This document shows, one piece after another, positions 1 through 10,475 of a stretch of 64,000 bases of DNA (position 1 is the first letter of the stretch; each line of letters starts with the position of its first letter). This DNA comes from Hypericum androsaemum (Eukaryota; Streptophyta; Magnoliopsida; Malpighiales; Hypericaceae). The stretch lies in assembly GCA_963995505.1 (NCBI GenBank), contig OZ023181.1, positions 4,067,487-4,131,486 of the forward strand. Direction: 5' to 3'. Below the pieces are notes generated by a model. The model did no database searches and was not told the DNA's origin. It saw only the letters and a list, made by a program, of their open reading frames with translations. The position numbers and the translations under genes were made by a program.

Positions 1-83
1 GAGGGCCGGGAGATTGTCTTCGAGTGCTTTATGAATACTTGTTACCACGATGTCTTTTCTCAATCTACCATGTTGTTTTGCAG

Positions 84-1679
84 AGAGGTTTCGATCAACA
101 ATGGCTTTCAGTAACATTTTCCAAGGCAATTTTTCTAGGCAATGGTCTAGTTGCCATCATGTCTGGTTTGTTTGGCAATTTACTGGTGGACACCTTTGCG
201 CTTGGTCCAGTTGCTCCATTTGATGCCGCTGCATGCTTCCTTGCCATTGGTATGGCAGTTATAATGTCATCATGGCCTGAAAACTATGGGGACCCCTCAG
301 AAAACAAGGACTTGCTTACTCAATTCAAGGGTGCCGCCTCCGCCATTGTTTCTGGTGACTTTCTAGCACCCACTTTTCTTTCTTAGTTTGTACATGTAGC
401 TTCTAATACTTCATCAAACCAAAGATAAAACTGGACATTGTCATTCTTCTAGCTGCGAACAATTCCATATTTTATGAAGGACTAACTGTGAAAAAGATGT
501 TTAGATTAATTTCAAATTAGATTTTACATTGCTTCCGATAACCAAACTTTGTTTTACACGGGTTTTACCTCTGCTGACACTGCACATTTTGGAATTAGAT
601 GAGAAGATAGCGTTGCTGGGTGCGATACAGTCCCTCTTTGAAGGTTCAATGTATACCTTCGTTTTCTTGTGGACTCCTGCTCTCAGCCCAAGTGGTGAGG
701 ACATCCCTCATGGTTTTATTTTTGCCACTTTTATGTTGGCTTCGATGCTTGGAAGCTCCACGGCCTCTAGACTGATGGCTCGCTCATCGATACGAGTTGA
801 GAGCTACATGCAGATTGTTTTCTTGATCTCTTCAGCCTCACTTCTCCTTCCTGTTGTGACAAGTGTATGCAAACTCATCTCCTTTCATTTCTGTCGTTGT
901 GATTTTAATAATACTTTGCTGGAGGAAACTAACCGTGGATTTCTACAGTTCTTGGTTGCACCATCTGGAGTGAAAGGTGGAAGCATATCATTTTCTGGGT
1001 GCATTCAGCTTCTTGGTTTCTGCACTTTTGAGGCTTGTGTGGGTATATTCTGGCCGTCCATCATGAAGATGAGGTCTCAATATATTCCCGAGGAGGCTAG
1101 AAGCACTATCATGAACTTCTTCCGCATTCCTCTCAACATCTTTGTCTGTGTTGTTTTGTACAATGTGAGTTTCTTGCATTGTCCTTATTTAGCTTTCCAC
1201 TGAGCTCGAAGTTGAAGCGTTACATTATGCAGATTTAAGTTCATCTCGTCATAGAACTGACTCTGTCTTTCCTTGTGAAGGTTGACGCATATCCGATTAC
1301 GGTTATGTTTGGCATGTGCTCCATTTTTCTGTTTGTGGCATCTATATTGCAGAGGCGACTGATGGGTGTTGTTGATACCCACAAAGCAAGTAAGTACAAT
1401 AAGATCTGTCCGAATTTTTTCATTTCTCTGGGGGCAAACTGGATCCAGAAACTTTGGTCGTATCTCCGAATTTCACTTGCTAATGAATTACTTGTAGCAA
1501 ACGCATGATGATCTTTTGATGGCTATACTTTTAACTTCACTTAAATTTCTGAAGTAACACAACATGGAACTTGTCCTAATCTTTACGGGGAGTGTATTAT
1601 TAACATATTTTCTACAGGATCACAAGAGTGGGCAGCAATGAAGGAGATGAACGATGAAGATGAACCGCTGAATGCCTGA
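84..1679 (+). CDS. MFSD5-like molybdate-anion transporter (MFS), 3' part of gene
   Basis: Polytopic major-facilitator membrane protein of the MFSD5 family; family members are described as molybdate-anion transporters. Five exons are visible: 84-354, 599-864, 949-1164, 1281-1389 and 1618-1679, all with GT-AG junctions and compatible phases. The first visible exon reads RGFDQQWLSVTFSKA, and later ones contain FLWTPALSP, GEDIPHGFIFATFMLASM and MRSQYIPEEARSTIMNFFR, which are hallmark stretches of this family. The C-terminus is a short acidic cytosolic tail ending DEPLNA. The 5' exons, including the initiator ATG, lie left of the window; bases 1-83 look like intron ending in a TTTTGCAG acceptor. 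No lesion is visible in the exons. The sub-family name is from recall of the family; membership of MFS is secure. Confidence 0.9.
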
Positions 1680-1709
1680 TGAACGATGAAGATGAACCGC
1701 TGAATGCCT
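1646..1709 (+). repeat. Perfect 32-bp tandem duplication across the stop codon
   Basis: Bases 1646-1677 are repeated exactly at 1678-1709. The unit encodes the acidic C-terminus of the upstream transporter. The junction creates TGA (1677-1679), while the second copy ends with GCC TAA, presumably the older stop. The encoded protein is therefore unchanged, and the second copy is now 3' UTR. Confidence 0.95.
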
Positions 1710-3544
1710 AAGTGATTACAATGGACGATAACCCTCCAAATTCTTTTCGAAGTTGGCATAGCTTCTTTCCATCCGTCTACGACGTTCTGGACCGCCCTAG
1801 CCATCCGCCAAATAAGAGGAGTGTGGTCAACAACATAGGGGAGTGTAAACAGCATGTCGATGAGAAGCGGCATTGCACTCTAATAGTAACAAGTTTAGAA
1901 TCGTAGGTGCGCAGGAGGACCCACGAATTTTTGGATCGTCTTATCAGGTGTCTGCTGCTGTGAGCTTTAGTTCTGTTAAATTACGTTCGTCTCTTGTCAA
2001 ATTTGTCGACATTAGAAAGCTTCTACTCTGCAGTCCTTGGCATTTAGGCCTTTCCGGTACTGTTCCACGACACTCTTCCGCTGTTTTCTTTCTTAAGAAG
2101 CTACTGCAGAATAATGTTGTCTTCTATAAATTTCACCTTGTATTTAAATTGAAGTGGAACCCCCAATGGAAATCTAATGCTTGACTTTTTTTTTCTTGTG
2201 ATATTCAGAGTCTAAGTACTGTTGAACCCTATTTTGAGTGGCTCTACTAATAATATTTTTTTTACATTCGTGAGCTTCAAATTGAAGACTTAACTTAAAA
2301 TCTTCATTTTTTGTTTAAAAAAAATGCATTCTTAACATTACCAGAAAATGTTATTCTTAATCCAAAGTAATATTCTCAATATTTAGTTTTTACTGATAGG
2401 CCAAAGGATTCTACAAGAGCAAAAAACAAGTTTTATCAACTAGCTGTCAAGATGGTTGGGTTTATCCTATTTAATACTTATCAATGCGCTGCATGATGTG
2501 CGTTAACAAAATGGTTTTGTTTTTATCACTTAAAGTATAAATCAGTAGGTAATGGACTATTTTATGTTAATTGTTAACCACGCTAAATGGTTTTGTATTT
2601 ACCATTGAACATGTAAATTAATCGTACGAACGAAAATGGGCTGTATCGGGTAAACTCAAATCCTTAATTTTATCCCCTTTAAAAATAAAGATTGGGAAAG
2701 GATATATGCCCTAAAATACCAGGTAGAATTAGGGCAAATCGTAGATTCATATTATTTAATTTTAAAAAAATTAAATCCTCACTTGATTGTTCGCAATAGC
2801 AAGGAGTCACTTGAAAATGTGAATGCAATTGATTCGTTCATTAAAACGAGTCAATATAAAGAAATCAAATAAATAAATCTAAAGAAATTCAAAGTTGGAT
2901 ATGTTAGAATTGAGAATTTGATATTGGTTTAATAATTAATATATATTAATATTATTTTAAAATTTTGGATAGATTTTAGATCTATATTCATGTCCTTATC
3001 CTTTTTTAAAATAAAAATTTATGTCAGACCTGATCAAAGTCAATGAGTCTTGCACCTTCCGAATCCGAATTCAGGTAGAGGGTCTAATTGTTATCCCCAA
3101 TTAAAGCCAACGGGCTTGAATTTTTTTTAGGGTTAACGGTCTTGGATTTGACAGCATGGCTGTGTTAAAATTTAGCACGAAAAATCTCGCCATCTTATTA
3201 ATTCATCTAGTAAATATTCATATAAAATTTGGTAGTGGGCTATTTATTTCCATCTCCCCTTTTGTTTGTTGGCCTTTCCCTCTCAAATCAAGGGTTGACA
3301 ATTGAAAAGTTCAGATCTAATTGGCAATTAGCATCATACATAGATCTAGTAGTAACAGGGGCAATCAAGTAAAATTACCAAATAACTTGTCCATTTCGCC
3401 TCCCCAAACCCCAACTTGTCTACTAGTGCCTGGCCCAAAAATAACATATCAGACTTCCAGCGTCCTTAGCCTCAATTCTAGGATTGGACCAAGAGAAAAA
3501 AAGGGCAAAAAGATTGAGAGAGAGACAGAGGAGCAGGTCCTAAA
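1710..3544. other. Gene-free AT-rich stretch between transporter and ENODL gene
   Basis: The start is presumably transporter 3' UTR. The rest is AT-rich with scattered A/T runs and no ORF that resembles a protein. No terminal repeats were found. The last ~300 bases before 3545 are the promoter and 5' leader of the ENODL gene; a TATAAAA-like string lies at about 3221, without independent support. Confidence 0.5.
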
Positions 3545-4260
3545 ATGAGAATATTGTTGGTCCTCTGCGCTTTGCAGTTCCTAGTACTGGTCCAAAACCA
3601 AGCTTCTGGTAACCAATACAAGGTTGGAGATTTGAATGCGTGGAACATTCCCTCCTCAGCTAACCCACAAGTCTACTTCTACTGGGCCAAGTACCACAGC
3701 TTAAAAATTGGAGATTCTCTCTGTAAGCACTCTTTTTCTATATACAACTGTTCTAGCACTGTCTGCTCTATTTTCCGTAGTAGTATTCGAAGTCAAGACC
3801 TCCTCAAAAGGATCAACGCACATAGATATCCCGTCTCATTGCACATTTCTCCTTGCTCTCGTGTACAGTGTTTTTATACCCGCCGAGCCAAGACTCGCTG
3901 ACCCAAGTGACACCAGAGAGCTACAACTCCTGCAACCCGACGGATCCAATCCTGTACATGAACAACGGCAACTCCCTGTTCAACATCACGACCAACGGAG
4001 ATCTCTACTTCACGAGTGGGGTTCCGGGGCACTGCGAGAAGAAGCAGAAGCTGCACATTGTGGTCGGGAATGGCTCGTCGGCTTCCTCAGGCCCCGACGA
4101 TGGCGCCGGAGCGCCTTCGTACCCTACCGTTTTCGGGTCAATCCCGCTTCCTCCTTCTGCTTCCATTGTCGCTTCTTCCTCTTCTAAAGGGCCCTCCCCT
4201 GTGCTCTCGGTGGTCATTATTGGAGCAGTAATTTCTGCAGCTATGAACATGTTCATGTGA
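3545..4260 (+). CDS. Early nodulin-like protein (phytocyanin domain, GPI-anchored)
   Basis: Secreted plasma-membrane protein with one phytocyanin-like fold. Two exons, 3545-3722 and 3869-4260, join in phase 1 across a 146-bp intron to give 189 codons, the usual length. Residues 1 to about 21 are a signal peptide (MRILLVLCALQFLVLVQNQA). The fold follows, with WAKYHSLKIGDSL, FLYPPSQDS, SYNSCN and GVPGHCEKKQKL; the two cysteines that form the structural disulfide are present. Copper ligands are incomplete: Cys and the second His (GHC) and a Gln are there, but the first His after the LFLYPP strand is replaced (PSQDS). That is the ENODL pattern and predicts no type I copper. A Ser/Pro/Gly-rich linker leads to a hydrophobic tail (about 20 residues ending NMFM), a typical GPI-attachment signal. 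An ATG directly follows the purine-rich leader. Confidence 0.93.
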
Positions 4261-5460
4261 ATTAATTTTTTTTACTACTTTTGTCGATTCATTACTTTTG
4301 ACACAAGTAATTATATTTTTCGGACTTTTTTTTGGCTAAAATGCATTCAGGTGAGGGAACTTTTTATTATTAAGTTATGAGTTATGACATAAAATTATGA
4401 AGGTATTAGTCGCGAGTGTTCAAATACACGTCCGAACATCATCTAGTTTTAACAAAACAAAGTTTCTAGTGGTATTTTTTTTGTTGGTAAAAGTGGTGAG
4501 TTAGTGTGTAGAAATATTAAACCTCGAACCTCCTCTGCCAACTCCGAACATCTCGAAATTGGTAATACTTTTTCCGTAGTTCGAGGGACGAATCTAGTTG
4601 CTTCTAAAAAGCACGTACTTTAGTCCTTGATTTGCTGCTCCTTGTTAAGAAAAGACGGATCCACTAAAAGCACCGTTTCCCATGTTAAAGGTTTCAGGAC
4701 CAGACGGTGGAGAGTGATCGGAGTTCAAATTTTGATTATGACAAAAAATATTTAGTTTAATTAGATCTTAATATAATTTTTAATTAGAATAGTATTAAAT
4801 ATTTGTTTGATTATCACATTTTATAGCTCTTCCCAATTCAACGTATATTAATCAACTCAATAAGTGTCCAAGTTTTTTAATAAAAGACGGTATGTAGTTT
4901 ACATTTTTTTATAGTATCACACCACGTTGGTGGCAATTTGCAATTGCCAGCTGGCCGCGGCTCTTGTGCCGACAGCTGACATCAGCCCATCGACCCTCTC
5001 CAATTAAACTTTTTTGGTCAGATCTCATGTGGGTCACACTCCCACCCGGCGGGTCACGCTAAATCGTGGCTTTCGTCCGTCTTTTTTGAGGGTTTTTAGA
5101 CACCATCTTATCTTATGTGTGGCAATCCCTAAAAAAAAAAATCTTGTGTGTTGGTACTATTTTAGTGTTGAAAAATTACCATGTTATTTGTGTCCGTCTA
5201 ACAAAAAAATATCACTAAATAGGTAGATCAACTAGTAGTGTTTGGTAAGGAGAAGTTAGATTAGTCTGTCTAGTAGATGTCCTGTATCGATTTGGACAAA
5301 TAAAAACTGGACTCTTGTTCTCCCATGAATTTACATCAGAGAGAAAAAGATAGATGTGCACAAACAAGGTAAATGGGAATCGAAGAAAATTGTGAATGGT
5401 TGCAGTTAAATTAGATGGGAAGCTATTTAACAAAGAAAAGACAAGGATGGGAACCAAGAT
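4261..5460. other. Intergenic, ENODL to MTA (convergent genes)
   Basis: Contains the 3' UTRs of two convergently transcribed genes. The rest is AT-rich with no recognisable coding sequence, RNA gene or terminal repeat. Short ORFs here lack any family signature. Confidence 0.5.
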
Positions 5461-8400
5461 TCATGCAGCTACATTGGTGTCTATGGCCATCGGCTGCTTT
5501 CCTTCATAGGTCAGCGAGGCTGTTTGATCAATGGATTGAGGAGCAGAGGACTTGGGGTCTGTTGCAGTAAATGGGCTTCTCATTTGGGATGTGGTAGAGT
5601 CCACCTCGATTGTCGTAGCCCGTGGAGGAGAGGCTGGCTGTACCGTAACTTCAGGATAAGCAGCCTTGAATCTTGCTCGCAGGCCCTCATCGACCAGTCT
5701 CACTCCTTCCAATTGATTTCCAAGTGACATCCACCTGAGACAGAAAACAAGATTGGTTCAATCTAAAACAAAGGTAACCAGTTCTGAGGCATCATTGACA
5801 CTTGACGAGGGAGCATTACAAGATTCCATCAGATAACAAGAAAAGGAAATGAGTGAAGATTAGGTGGAGGGAAATTGTCATGCACACGAGGAACCTTTGG
5901 TCCTGCTCGAGTTCAGGTAAAGAAGTGTGTTTTAAGAAAGATACCCGGCTTGAGTATTGTTCATCCGTGCAAATAATTCAAGCTTTCTTGTCCTTGGACT
6001 TATCCTCTCTAGCAAAGGGTACATCTGCAGGAGAAATTTCATGGAAGGATGAGCAACACAAAGTGGCTCGAGAGGCCAATTCAATAATGCTGATCAACAA
6101 GGTAATCTCCACAACTATAAGTTCCAAGGAAAGCACGAACAACAACCGCAAAAAAGCAAGACCCTAGGCACATGACCAAGTATCATTTTTCCTGCCCATA
6201 TGGTCAGAAGCAAGAGCCTAGAGAGTACAGAAAAAAAGGGTAGCCAAAATTTGGACATACCTCATCTGGCTTACGGCTTGTCTCCCGAACTTCAGCAACA
6301 AGGACATCTGTATCGATGTTCCTGTTCACTAATGGATCCCCCTTTATGCCCACGAGGCAATGCTCTTTGCTATGGTTGAGCCAATGCCCTGTTCGGCCAG
6401 TTCTAATTATGCGCTGAAGTTGATTAGTCTTAACCCAGATGATCTCCTCCACGCGTTTGTACCCCCAGAGATCTAAACTGCAAAATTATGAAGCAAAAAC
6501 CAGCATCGACAATTTCATATTTCTTCATATGCCAAGCTTCTCCAAAATCAAAATTTCATCACTAAAGCATGAACCTGGATATACCATTCACGTCCAAGTT
6601 CCATTGCTCGTCCAGTAACCCAAAGGAAAATAAGACCATCGGTCTGCAATACAGGGACATTAAGGTTGCGCATCTCATCATCAGCCATTGTTCCATAAGG
6701 CAGCTCCATGTGAATGTCCCAAGGAGGATCAGCCATTATAACACCGAATTGCCCTAAAATCTCCATCTTGAATGAACGGATATCACAGTTAATCCATTGT
6801 GGTTCACCAAGTTCTACCTCCGAACAATATTCAGCGCGCTGGGGCTTCAAAGGTTTGGATGGAGTAGCTGCAGCTCCCATCAACATATGAGGGACATCGG
6901 GTGTTGGATCAAGCTCGTAGTGAACATACTTGCACGTCTATCATGAAGTAAAATTTAGGTTACTCCAACAAAATTGTTAGATTTTGAAAATAATAGCAGA
7001 GAAATATGTGATGAAACAAAACAGATGTACCTTCATGTGACGACAAGTGTCCAGGAAAGAACAGTCCCCTTGGCTGATATCAGTATGAGGAGAAATAATT
7101 CGACGAAAATGAACCTGCAGAATAAGACAGTGGTAATATTGTTAGTAAACGAAAAAATGAAGAGCAAAAGATCAAGAAATCAAAACTTAAAGGTGGATAA
7201 GGTAACACATTTCAAGATCAATCAACCAAACTGGATGCAACATCTATTCATAAAAACTTTGAATTCATCAGCTACACATCCTTGCATAAGCAAGAGAATT
7301 AAAGCTTGGCTCGGGATTGAACCAAATGTCTGTGTGAAGTCCAGTCCACCATTGACCAACGACTACACGCTAGAAGAATGAAGGCGGTGAAGGAGAACAG
7401 GATTGACAGTCCAATAAGTTACAGTAACAAGAGCCAATTTTATTGCTTTCTCACCTTTCCACAAGCAATAAAGGAACCAGACTGACGTCTGCAGTCTTCT
7501 TTCGTCAAAGCCGAGCAGTACTCCTTCAACTGAGAGCCTCCTTTTGTTTTGAACTGAAACGAGCAAATTCAACCAAAACATGAGCAATAAGTAACAAGTA
7601 GTTTAAAAACGTGGCAACCTGAATCCAAGCACCCATTCAAATAAAGATGGCATCTTTCCTCCACTTAAATGGAGAAGTCACCTTAGCAGCAACCGCAGTC
7701 TCCTTAGCAGTAGGTCGATGAATGAGATCCAGAAGCTCCTCCCCAGTCTTTGATTTCTGCAACTCCTTAAATGACTTCTTGTTCAACAGAGCCTCCACAT
7801 CCTTCAAATCATCCTCCTCCGTCCTAGGCTTCATCTGCAGCTGCTGCTGCGGGGACAACAATGCCGGCCTCTGCATAATCCCCCGGGGTCCCATCACCAT
7901 CCCCCCGCCTCCTATCTGCCACATACTCCCAGCTCCTCGCCCGCCCCCGCCCGCCCAAGCATCCGGCTGCTGCGCCATGTGCGGCCGCATCACGCTGCTG
8001 CTACTCCTATCCAACAAACTAGTCTCCGGGAGCTCCCTAACCAATCTATTCCTATCAATACTCAAAACCATCAGCCTACCCTTACCACTCACCACAAACT
8101 CCTCCAGCTCCACGGCCCCACGATTCTCCTCCGCGATCGCCCTCAGCGCCGCCTCCACCGCGCTGATCGGACCCACCTCCCCGCCAGCCAGGGCTGCCCG
8201 CTCCGCTGATGTAGCATCCGGGTCGTTCTCCAGCTTCCTGAGCACCGTGGACGAATCAATAGGGTCGAAGGGCACCCGCTGGAGCAGGCACTCGGCAACC
8301 ATGGCGCGGACCGTGGACAGCGAGCTGGGGTGGGAGGATGCCGTCTCCGGTGGGTTGTCGTCCTCCCGGGCCGGGCCGGCCTCGAGGTGGGAGGAGGAGG

Positions 8401-8698
8401 AGGCGTGCGGGAGGGGGTGGAGGGGCTTTTTGGTAAATTGGGAGGGGGGAGGGAGGGGCGGAGTCGGGGTGAAGGGCTTGCGGTTGAAGGTGGAGACCAG
8501 CTGGAGGGACAGGTCGAGGGAGGAGACAATGTCGGGGACCAGGGGCTGGAGGGCCGCCAGGACGTCGACTTGGGCCCGCCGCTGGGCCTCCATCCGGGCC
8601 TCCAGTTGGGTCCGCCGCTTCTTCCATACGGTGTCGTCGTCGGCGGCGGCGGGGTTCGTGTGGGTGGGTCCCCTTCCTCCTCCGGGATGGCTCTCCAT
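5461..8698 (-). CDS. MTA: mRNA N6-adenosine methyltransferase, MTA (MT-A70 / METTL3-type)
   Basis: Catalytic subunit of the nuclear m6A writer; uses S-adenosylmethionine to methylate adenosines in mRNA, with MTB, FIP37, VIR and HAKAI as known partners. Seven exons in transcription order: 8698-7682, 7553-7455, 7114-7031, 6937-6585, 6477-6261, 6024-5945, 5734-5461. All have GT-AG ends and they total 2124 nt, 707 codons plus TGA; Arabidopsis MTA is of similar size. Exon 1 encodes the low-complexity Pro/Ser-rich N-terminus. The next exons hold the Cys/His-rich zinc-finger region ([42 protein letters not shown]). Exon 4 holds the MT-A70 core with the catalytic motif [16 protein letters not shown]; exons 5-6 continue the Rossmann fold ([28 protein letters not shown]). 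The start is the only upstream ATG in frame. No disruption is seen. A hAT MITE lies 137 bp upstream of the ATG. Confidence 0.96.
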
Positions 8699-8835
8699 TG
8701 GGTTGAGGGTTTTAAGACAGGGAGGGAGTTTGGCAAGTTCTGTTGTGTTGGGACTTCTGGCGGTTTATGCTTCGAGCTTAGGTGATGATAATGTCGGTCA
8801 GATGAGCGGTTAATGGTAATTTGGGTGGTCACTGT

Positions 8836-9363
8836 CAAGGTTCTTAAAAACGACCCGGAGGCTGACCCGGGATTTATCCCGTTTTCCAAGTCGACCGGTC
8901 GGGCCGGTCGACCTGGCGGTCGGACCGGATATTTTTTATTATATAAAATTATATTCAATTATGTTTCCACTTTTTCCTACCTACTACATGTCATGTCTGC
9001 TGAATTTCAACTCCCTAGGAAAGACAATTTCAACTTCCAAGAAAAAAACTTCAAGAAAAATTCAACTTCCAAGAAATAGTCATGATTTTTTTACTTCCAA
9101 GTCTGACCCACTCTCCATCTCCCTCTCTTTGTCGGCCTTAGCATTTAATTTAGATGGGTTTGATTTTTTTTTAAAAAAAATTGGGAAAAACCTAACGAAC
9201 CGGAAAAATCCGGGTCAAAAACCTGGTCGAATCACCCGGTCTGACCGGATTTTGTCCGGTTCGTTAGGTAGGCGAGTTTTAGGTTATAACCGGAATGCTT
9301 TCCACACCGATTCACGGTCCGACCGGTCGGACCGCCGGTCGGACTGCATTTTTTAAAACCTTG
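8836..9363. mobile_element. hAT-type MITE, 528 bp, in the MTA 5' flank
   Basis: Ends are CAAGGTTCTTAAAAAC at 8836 and, inverted, CAAGGTTTTAAAAAA at 9363. The flanks carry an exact 8-bp target duplication GTCACTGT (8828-8835 and 9364-9371), the size made by hAT transposases. The interior is non-coding and rich in CCGGTC/GACCGG words near both ends. A relative of the same family is at 32626-33238. The left boundary is only about 137 bp upstream of the MTA start codon. Confidence 0.9.
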
Positions 9364-9565
9364 GTCACTGTATTTAAAGAGCATTCTACTTTTGGCTCTT
9401 GCAATGTATTTTATGTACAAAGCTAGCTCCCCGCGCCGAATTACATTCGTAATTATATTCACAAACAAATTCTTATGACCACATTAGGTTTCAATATGAT
9501 CTAGTTAAACTCTACTTATATTGATTCATATATGTATCTATTATATTTCTCTCTCTTAAATTTTT

Positions 9566-9942
9566 TGGAAAAAGTTCTTTTTTATACCCTGTGACGTAAG
9601 CGACTTTCGGATGTGGTCATGTACTTCAAAAACAATTATTTAAATCTTGTGATTTTGCACATAGAGACCTGGGGATCTAATCCAGCCTCTCTCAACTCCG
9701 AGCATAAAAAAAGTCATATCTTTGGCAATGTGACTCCAAGCTACCTGAGCCTCTCTTGACGTCGTTTTGGGTTGGGGATGACGTTGTTTTGATGCTCGGA
9801 GTCGAGAGAGGTTTGGTTAGCTTCCCGATCCTCTATGTATAAAATTAAGAGTACCAGAGGATTCAAATAATTATTTTTGAAGCACAAGATCACATATCAA
9901 AATTACCTAAACTATAGGGTAATAAAAGTGAACTTTTCAACA
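9566..9942. mobile_element. Fold-back MITE with long imperfect terminal inverted repeats
   Basis: The left arm begins GGAAAAAGTTCTTTTTTATA and the right arm ends AGTGAACTTTTC. The right arm, reverse-complemented, aligns with the left for over 100 bases (shared elements include ACCCT, CTTCAAAAA..AATTATTT and ATAGAG..GAT). The loop region also holds an inverted pair around GACGTCGTTTTG/GACGTTGTTTTG. No coding capacity; superfamily not assigned because a target duplication is not clear. Confidence 0.6.
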
Positions 9943-10475
9943 ACAAAAAAAACCTCAATTCTTACGGTTTTCAACTTTATATTTTGTCATTAGTATTTTA
10001 TTACATTATTGAGTTTTGAAAATGGTTATTTGTATTTTTACTAATGGTTCATACGATGATTTTAGCATTTTATTACATCAATAATATTTTGTAAAGCTTA
10101 GGTAGGTATGGATCTTGACGAGAATGATCTTTATGTGAAAATATGATAGAATAACATGTAAGATCCGATTCTTACCTCTAAACCTAAAATCCAAAGACTT
10201 GGATTATCCCATCATTCCGGGTCCTACAAACATATGGTATATAACTTGCATGAATTGTGATTCACAAAAGACCAAATTCCATTCATGAGTTCCAAACAGA
10301 TTGTAAGAAGATTAATTATTCACAATTAAGTACTTTCTCTTCTCCTTATCAAAGGAATTGTAGCCTAATGACACAAGTCATTATAAACATATAGGAAATT
10401 CAATATTCAAATATTGAATGGTGTTATAATTTATCTTAAAAATTTTGTTTTTCTTCTTACAAAGAAATTTCCTAG
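9943..10475. other. Gene-free AT-rich stretch downstream of OPT gene
   Basis: Includes the presumed 3' UTR of the reverse-strand OPT gene (its stop is at 10476-10478). Nothing else recognisable. Confidence 0.5.

Noticed and set aside
3708..4187. 159-codon plus-strand ORF in another frame of the ENODL gene
   Set aside because: Out of frame with the phytocyanin domain, spans the intron and has no family features.
7722..8813. Long plus-strand ORF (and a second long minus-strand ORF 8143-8958) over MTA exon 1
   Set aside because: Shadows of the GC-rich low-complexity first exon of MTA; only the 7682-8698 minus frame continues in phase into the conserved methyltransferase exons.
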